From Nitrospira sp. (GTDB lineage Bacteria > UBA9089 > CG2-30-40-21 > SBAY01), in the NCBI GenBank assembly GCA_005239945.1, contig SBAY01000380.1, positions 1 to 11,262 of the forward strand: 11,262 nt of DNA, in the 5' to 3' direction. Shown in pieces: positions 1 to 9,100 of this stretch (position 1 is its first letter; every line of letters starts with the position of its first letter). Below the pieces are notes generated by a model, which was not told where the DNA came from, made no database searches, and worked only from the letters and a program-made list of their open reading frames with translations. A program made the translations under genes and the position numbers.

Positions 1-60
1 ATAATATCGGTAGCAAATAACCATAGATAAACCAGAAGTTCCGTAGGAACGATAGCTAAT
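1..60. repeat. Downstream palindromic repeat-like sequence
   Basis: A perfect short palindrome (GTTCC-GTA-GGAAC, 38-50) sits in an A/T-rich context about 60 bases after the giant gene's stop. The setting resembles dispersed GTTCCTACGGAAC repeats seen in some bacterial genomes. It could act as a weak terminator, since on the minus strand it is followed by TT, but the stem is only 5 bp. The remaining bases 61-109 show nothing else. Confidence 0.4.
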
Positions 61-109
61 TCTTTGATGCCCCAAAACAAATTCCTACCAGTCTTGTTTT
101 CTTAAACCC

Positions 110-3100
110 TTATCTAATCACCCCAATCTTCCCTCTCTTCATACTACCACTTACCGAATCTTGTAGGATATAAATATAAATACCACTGGCTACCTTTTCA
201 CCATCGTTATTTATACATCTCCAAATCCATTCATTGTTGTTATCTGCTGTATGTTCCCGCTCTCCATAAACCAACTCACCCGCTATGTTGAAGATTCTTA
301 CCTTTACCCGTTCAGTCAATTTAGCAAATGTTATCTGGTCTTTTGTCGGATTAGGATAGCAATAAGCATTATTAAGATTTAATTCAGGTTGAACCCTTGT
401 GATATTCCTCTCATCTACTTTTACATTTATAATATTTTCATCCGCACCCTTTAACTCTACCTCATCTATACTTATACAACTCATTATCTCTTCCAGTATC
501 TTTTGATAACTTAAACCTCTGGATTTTTGAGGAACATCAATGATTAAATAAGCAAGAGGAGCTATATTCTCTTCTTCCTTTTCTTCATCTTCTAATATAA
601 ATCTACTCTGTTGGTTATTAGTTAAAATTTTATCCGAAGTAGTCCCTTTTCCTTCACGATACACATCATCCTCATCCACTATTACCATCCCTATATCTAT
701 TTTACCCGCTTGATTATCAATATCTTTTTGTAAATAAACCTTTGTCGTCATCCCTTCAAAGGTAGGTGTACCAACATCCTCTACCTGTATCTTAGCCGGA
801 TTAAAGGCTAATTTTAATCTAACTGTGGTCAATTCTTCTTCTACATCTTTAACCATGATAGCAATCTTAGGTTTTTCTTCTAATGTATTTAATCCCAAAT
901 TGCGACCTGGTTGTTTATCTTGTATTAACATAATAAATGGCGTGGATTTTTTAGAGGTTAGAGGAGGTTCCTCAATAACTTTCACCGGTATTTTTACTAT
1001 CTCCTCGCTATATTCTCCTTTACCAACTTCCTTCCTTCCATAAACATAATATGTAGCAGAAAAATATGCCGGTCTTGTCCAGACAAAATTCCACCATCCC
1101 CAACCAAATCTTATTGTCGTTCCTTCATATCTTACCCTGATTACCAATCTATTACTGGCATTATCTATATAACTACCTTCATCCCAGGCATTTATTGCAT
1201 TACGAACTGTATAATTCCATGTGAATACTTTATATTTAGGGTCAGAAGGATAAAGATAGTAAGTACGAGTTGTTTTCTCAGATACTGTTTCATTAATATC
1301 CCTTTGATTATTACCCCCATATTCATATCCCTCTTCTACAATAATTGGTTTTCTTGCCCATACCCAATATAGTGCATTATAATATGCCTTACGATACCAT
1401 TTTCCATCAAGTCTTACTTTAATTACTAATCTATTCCCTGCATTATCAATATATGTTCCATTATCTCTTGCATGCTTACTATAATAAACATGATATCCCC
1501 AATTGTATATCTCATAATCCCCGGGTGCAGTCAAAAAGTATGTGCGATTTTCCCCTTTTCTTGAAGAAGCATAAATCCATTTATAGTAGCGTTTATGAAT
1601 GTAATCAATAGTAAAGTTAATATTGGCTGTATCTTTTCCTGGTTCTACGATTACATCTCTTTTAATTTCAACTTGTTCACTCTCTTTGTGTCTTGCCTGT
1701 ACTTCATATTTCCCTGGAGGTACATTCAGTAGTTTATACCTACCATTTTTATCAACAATAGTAGTTTGACCATTCCTTATACTTATTATTACATATACTA
1801 TTGGGATGCCGGTTGAAGTAGTTACAGTCCCTGAAATACTGCCAGGAGGAGGGAGAATAGTAAATCTGGATTTTGCTACTCCACTTGAGATAATACCTGT
1901 AGCAGTAATAGTCTTTATCCCATAGCCTTGTGAATCAACCTTAAATGTAGCGGTAAAACTCCCTTGAGTATCCGCAGTAGTCAGGCAAATAGTCAATGTC
2001 GTCCTAAAATCTATCATGATTTGCTCACTTGCACCATAGCCATTGCCTGCTATCGTTACCCGAGTCCCTACCGTCCCACAGGTAGGTGAAACTGAGGTAA
2101 TCTGTCCTAATAGCCTAAACCAACTGGACGCCGCACAATCCTTACCCCTGGCACTGACCGTTAATATCCCCCAGCCTGCCTGGGTATCTACCGTGAACAC
2201 CGTCTTGAACTGACCCAAATTATCCGTCATCGTCACCGCAATCGTCGGATTGACACCAAAACCTATGGCTATCCCTTCATTTGCCGCAAAACCATCACCT
2301 GCAACGGTAACTTTACTTCCTACTGTCCCCATAGTAGGTGTTACAGATGTAATCCTTACCTGCATTACAAAATATGTATGCGCAAAAAGTCCACTCTTAA
2401 GCCCACAAGCACTTACGGTTAGAGTCCCACATCCTGCCTGGACATCTACGGTAAATATTGCATTAAATCCACCATTGGCATCAGTTGATACCATAGTAAT
2501 TGTCTTCGTAATTCCAAAATCAATCCTGATTAATTCTGTTGGAAGGTATCCATCTCCTTTTATAGTAACCTCCGTTCCAACGGTTCCAGAGGTAGGTGAA
2601 ACTAAGGATATATGTCCTGTCATTGCTATTTGTTCTTCTGACCATTGGCTTGCCGCAAGCCCAGTATCAATTGTCTGCACTGCCCAGTAATAGGTCCCGG
2701 GTGGTAGATTCAAGGTGAGTGATTTTCGTTTTAGTAGATAATTACCAAACAGTGGTGAGCCATATTTACCTGAAACTATATCCTCCTTACCCGGTGCAGT
2801 CCCTACACGAATGTTGTAGTACAAGCCTTTTTCAGTAGTCTCATTATCACTACCTGCATTCCAACTGAATGTAAGGGTGCTAGTTGTGTAATTTGAACTG
2901 AATTGAGTTGGGAGAGATGGTGAAGTATTAGATTTAACTCCATAATTTTTGTAGAGCTTAGAAAGTTCAGAGAAAGATTTTGACAAAGTAAAAGCCTTTA
3001 GGAAAAGTTTGGAGTATTCTTTTACATCAAAATATTTCTTACTCAACAAATTCCTTACATCTTCAGAAAGAGGTTTTGAAATAAAACTATTTCCTGTTAA

Positions 3101-6100
3101 GGCAAGGTCTATATTTCCATCGGAATCTACATCTCCCCAAGCAATAGAACCCCAACACATCCCTGGTAAATTTTGAGAAGTATCCTCTATCAATTTCCCA
3201 AATTCATTCCGGTAGATTTTTGAAACAGCTATCCCTTTAGCCCCTCCTGTTAATGTCAAATCTAAATCACCATCATTATCATAATCTCCCCAAGCAATAG
3301 AGCTAACGTCAACTCCTGTTAGATTCTGAGAGGTATCTTCTATTAATTTTCCAGCTTTATTCTTATAAATTTTTGAAATAGGATTAAATGAATCATCACA
3401 TCCTGTCAATGCCAAATCCAAATCACCATCATTATCATAATCCCCCCAAGCAATAGAACTATTGAATACTCCTGTTAAATTTTGAGAAGTATCCTCTACT
3501 AATATACCAGATTCATTCCGGTAGATTTTTGAAACAAATGAGTTTCCAATTCCAATGTAACCTGTTAATGCCAGGTCCAAATCTCCATCATTATCATAAT
3601 CCCCCCAGGCAATAGAACTCCAGGCTACATTTGTTAACTCCATCTTTGAATCAATCAAAAGGCGATTAACTACAAACACCTTAAAACTCTTTATATTTTC
3701 AAGATTCCCTGCCTTATCCACCGCTTGATAGTAAATCGTATGTTCGCCCAGAGTTAGACTAAAGGGTTCAATATAGATAATATCAGGCTCTGGGTTATCT
3801 ATTGCATATTTAATGCTCCTTACTCCTGATACTACTTCACCAGTTGTCCCCATCGGGTCTATAGCAGTCAAAGTAAAGGTAGCAATTGGTATTGTATACG
3901 ATCCATTAATGATACTTGGTGTAATAGTCGTTATCGGTGGTGTCATATCCTTCTTGACCAATGCCGCATAGTCCGAGGTATGATAAATTCTTGCCTCAAT
4001 CGTCTTTTCCGCTTTATTGACTATACCGCCTATGTATTCTGGGACACCCTGTTCATCAAAATAAAATATCCCCAGTTGCTCTACATTTATATTTTGCTCT
4101 TCATTTAGACCATAATCTTCATCCACTGTCTTGCCTGTTTCTTTATCTACCCCTTCAATTTGTGCATCTTCATCCATATTTACGCCGATAATCTCATCTT
4201 CATTCTGGTCTGTCTCGATTAAGTCATTCTTGTTAAAATCCAGATAAGTTAATCTAAGTGTAGCCGCAGGTGAAAATTTTAGTCCCTTTGGTGCGACATT
4301 ATAGATTTTATCTAAATAATCAAAGAAAGGCTGAAGTTCTGGTGTGGTGGTTGCAGAGGTGATGGTAATATTTCCCCTCGTCCAATTAATCTTGTCTAAA
4401 TTTTGTGCCGGGATGATTAATTCTATTGATTTGACAGAGTTATCTGCACTGGTATCTGCGACTGCCACCCCACCTGTCCGGGCAGAAATAGGTTTGCGAT
4501 AAGTTACTACACCCTCTAATTCTGATTTATTGCCCGCAATATCTATCAACTCTAATTCTATCCGGTAGTTACCAGCAAATAAATCAAGTCCTGATTGATA
4601 GGTGATTTTATTGAGTATCCTCGTGTAACTTCGTTTTTCTATATCTGACGAGGGACTACTCCAGGTGCCAAATTCCTCCTGCGGTAATAGTGGTTGAAGT
4701 CCTGCCGTACCAATCAGGTTAAAATCCAATCCTTTAACCTTAAATTGGTAACCTGAGTCATATACCTTAAGTGAATATCCCTTAACATACTCATCCAGGG
4801 TAATCTCAATATCAAAGATACTATTCTCTGTTCCTTGCTCGATTTCTTGAATATTGGTTATTTTGGGAGGAGTAGTTTCTGTAGCTAATGTTACCATGCC
4901 GTGCTTCTGGTAATTCAAATTATCGTTATAAAGGACATAGTTATACTCACCTGTAGGAAACAAGCCACCTGAGGCAATAGATGCCTCTCGTCTGCCCGAC
5001 CTATCACCTTTTGCCGGCGGTATATCACGTCCATCGAATAGATATGCATTAGATAAATGCTCATTTTTCGCCATCTCGACAAATTCTATACATTTTACTG
5101 GATATACCCAGGCAAATTTAGTCAAGTTGCCATTTACCTCATCGTAACTACCCGGAATCTTTACGGCAGGGAAATCTACCTTCTTCTCTAACTGCACAGC
5201 CCAGTTTGAATTAATACCTTCTATTGGCTGACTACTTCTATAGGTAGCAGTATTGGAGTCGATTAATGGCGGAAGCGGTGGTGTAGTTACCTCGATGAAT
5301 CTATTTTCTGCTACCCCATCGAAAATCACAAAATTACCATCACTATCCTTTAGCTTACTCCAGATAGTATAACTTCCGGATAGAACCATCAAACCATAGA
5401 TATTTGTTCCATCCCATCGATAATTGTAGGTAACTGCTGGATTGCTGCCAGAAGTTTCTACCGGATTTAAGGTTTGAATTAACCTGGCTTCAGAATTAAT
5501 CACTTTTAGCCAGATTTCATCTGCCTCTTCCGACATAAAAGAAAAATCCATTACCTGATTACTCTGAAAATCAAAAGAGTTCGGAAGTATCAAATTACTT
5601 ATCCTGGGAATGCCTTGCTTTACCACCTCAAAGTATGCCTCTTTATATTCATGGGCATCATCTACGGCTCGAAGACTGACATAATAAGCTATATTTGGAC
5701 TTGACTCCGGTAACTCTTCACCATTATTATCCTTACCTGCCCAGATAATCTCATTATCACCCACATGTTGCTCTTGAGTGTATGTCCATACCGGTTGATA
5801 GGGTGGGGTATCTTTAAAGAAATTGAGTAAATCATATTCTGCCGGGTTGACCTGGTAGAGTTTAAAGGTAACAAAACCGGATTCTGAGAGATGGTAGGTG
5901 ATAAGGTTAGTATGGAATGTAGTTGTGCCAAGCTCAATTTCAGGCCCTGTGGTATCTACCCGGATGGTGCGTAAAAGTATATTTTGGTGTTCAAGTTTAT
6001 CTGTTACGGTTAATCGTAATGTATAAATCCTACCATCGATTAAATTTGTCGTCGTCCAGGTGGCCAGAATACCATTGGTAATATTAGTCGTTCCTATCGA

Positions 6101-9100
6101 AATATCATACCAGGCAGGATTCGGATTAAGTTGATTAGGGATACCATCGCAATATTCCAGTTTAAACTCTTTAAAATTCAAATCATAGGCTGTGCCTAAA
6201 ATCCGCACCTGGTTATTTTCAGCAATGGTGTTAATTGCCTGTGAGAAACCCGGTTGAGTGATGATAGCAGTGGGGTCGGTATTATCTATTTCGATTACCC
6301 TGATGGTTTGTGCAATATGGTTGACTAAATCTGTGGCAGTTAATCTCAGTGTGTAAGTTCCATCCGGGATTGTTAGTGTATTCCAGACTGCAAGAGTTCC
6401 GAAGGTTTGGTGAGGTATCGTGGAGCTAATAAGTGTTGTCCAACCGGTATCTGGATTTATCCCAGCCGCATATTCGACACTAAAACTCCCAAAATGCACA
6501 TCATAAGCCTTACCAGAAATAGTAACCGTGCCTGTCAGGAGTTGATACCCAGCTTCATTATAAACCGTATCCTGAAATATATTACTAGTTAAAGAACCAA
6601 TCTCGGCTGTGGGTAGCTCTGTATCTATCTCTACCTGGACATTGACTTCTTTTGGAGTGGAGATATTACCATAACTATCATCTGCAGTCAGGCTATTAAT
6701 CTTATAAGTTCCATCCTTTAATTCATTAGGTGTAAATGGTCCCCAATGATACGCTAATTTCTCAAACCAACCTTCATAGCTACCTTGTGAATCACGGATT
6801 AAAGACTTATCGAATGGCGAATTGTTCGGGGCTAACACATTTATCTTTGCCTTGATATCGTTACTGCCATCCAGGATTTTAGTCTCAAAAAATATAGCGT
6901 TGCCATCTTTAAAGATATTAAATTGTGGAGGAGTAGAGACGCTCACCGCATCTATTAAAGGTTTTATGGTATCACTGCCAGACTCGATAGTAATAGTAAA
7001 GTTACTTGTCCCTGAATAAAAATTATGATGCACCTGACCATCTACATCCGTAACATCATCTTTAATATCCAATCTTAACTCAATCTTATGTCCCTTAGGG
7101 GCATGGGAATAGATAAGTAAGTTATAATCATCAAAAGTTCTCCCTTTTAAATTATATTGAGTCGCAAAGGTAGTCGATTGTTGACTACCAATATCTTTAT
7201 ATTCTTCCTCGTTATCGAAAATATGTTTAACATAAGTATCTGAAGTATTCAATATCGCCTTAACCTTATGTCCGTATTTTAATCCTTCATAGATACGCAT
7301 CATATTGCTGTAACCTTCGTTCTTTAATTCTAATGGCAAGCCGATTAATTCACCCGGGTCTATCTTTAAATTATTATTTCCATACCTTCCTTCCAGGATA
7401 TTATCCCCATCGCAGATATAGGGAATATTATCAAATAAAGGCTTAATATCTAAATCAACATCTTTAATCTCAAACATATCAATAGATGGGGAATTGGTAT
7501 TTTTATCAATAAATTTAACAAAGAAGTCAAGGTCCTTGCCTAATGGTGTATCTGGTGATACTTTTGCCCAGAAACCCCATTTTCCTTCCTTTTCTCCCTG
7601 TGATGGGATTGGTCCTTCAAATTTATCATCATCAGTGAAGAAACTTAGATAATTAGCGGTATCATAGTTATCAGTTGGGTCATCCCATGAGGCACTATAA
7701 CCATCTGCGGTTCCTATTGCCACTATTGCCTTATTTTTCAAACTTACATACACACTTGGCATCTCACCTGCATCTGTATTCCCATCATTATTACCAAATG
7801 TGTCTGAGACATCTTTATCTTTAGTCAGTGGAGAAACAGTTGGTGGATTCAAAGCCTTATCGAAGATTCTATGGGCTAAGTATTCTGGAGCTTGAATTAA
7901 TAAATTCGGAATTTCTTGAGTCTCTGACCGCTCATTAGCCCAGGCAGTTATTCTTAAATTATAATTCCCTGAGAATCTTGCCTCGTTAATATCCCATTGT
8001 GTTGGATATACCTTTTTTAAAGGAGTTGTTTCATCCCATTTACCATCCCAGAAAATAGAATTTTGACCTTGATTAGTAGATAAATTGTCAAGAGTAGTGG
8101 CTAATAGGGTTTGAGTGCCGATGGTAGAGGTATAATAACCCTCTATGATGACAGAGTTGGCTTCATCATTTAAAGTATAACTTATATTAGTTTGACTATT
8201 GACCGGTGGAAAGGATAAAGTCAGCGGATTGGCACTGACATTCTGAATAAGCTTTTTGGTAGTAAAATTCCAGGAATAGCTATTAGCTAATTTATTCTGC
8301 GCTAAATCCCGGGCATTGGTAGAAATGGTTACAGTGTATTTAGTATTATACTTTAATGCCTTATCTAAGTCAAAGGTAACGGTTTTACCGTCATTACTCC
8401 AGGTAGGATTACTTAGGTTAGCGTCTAATGGAGAGATAGAGAAAGCCTGCTGTGTAGCTTGCTGGTCCATTGGTTCACTAAATGTAGCTGAGATTTTGGT
8501 GGTAACATTAATGTTGGTGCCAGTGGGGGAGACAGAGGTTACTGTAGGTATAGTTCGGTCTACTATTACTGAGATTTCTTCTTCCGATTCATTATTTTTA
8601 ACAGTTGTTGCGGTAATTTTAACTTTATATTCTGCCTCATTAGCTTTAGTTGTATCCCAGTAATAAATAAAATTATCTTTTGCAGGGTTTGTTTTGTCTG
8701 TTTCGGACTTACATTTTAGATTTGTATCTTTTAGATTATATCCATTATAGTCTTCCCACATAGCATGATTATGATAATCAAAGGTAACTGTTCCAACAGT
8801 GGTAGTGCCGAATGTAACAGTAACTGTATTCAAATCTTTGGTAGTAGTTTCCATATATGCATCTATCTTAATCTTACCGTTCACATAATATTTATTACCA
8901 AAAGAGCCAACTTTATCACCTGTTATAGTTATACTTTTGATTGTAGGATCACTGCCTGTGTATAAAGAAGAGAAGAGATCGCGGAGAGGATTAGAATCTC
9001 CAGCAGTACTGTTAAATCTTATATCAACATGATCGCCATATTCATCTTCAGAAACAGTATAATCTGCAATTTCTTGTCCTTCAGTTACAGTATCACCTTC

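Noticed and set aside
2250..2690. A 146-codon open frame on the plus strand
   Set aside because: It is antisense to the TIG array of the giant gene, has no recognisable domain, and is explained by the composition of the opposite strand.
8316..8663. A 115-codon open frame on the plus strand
   Set aside because: It lies antisense to well-formed Ig-like coding sequence and shows no domain or ribosome site.
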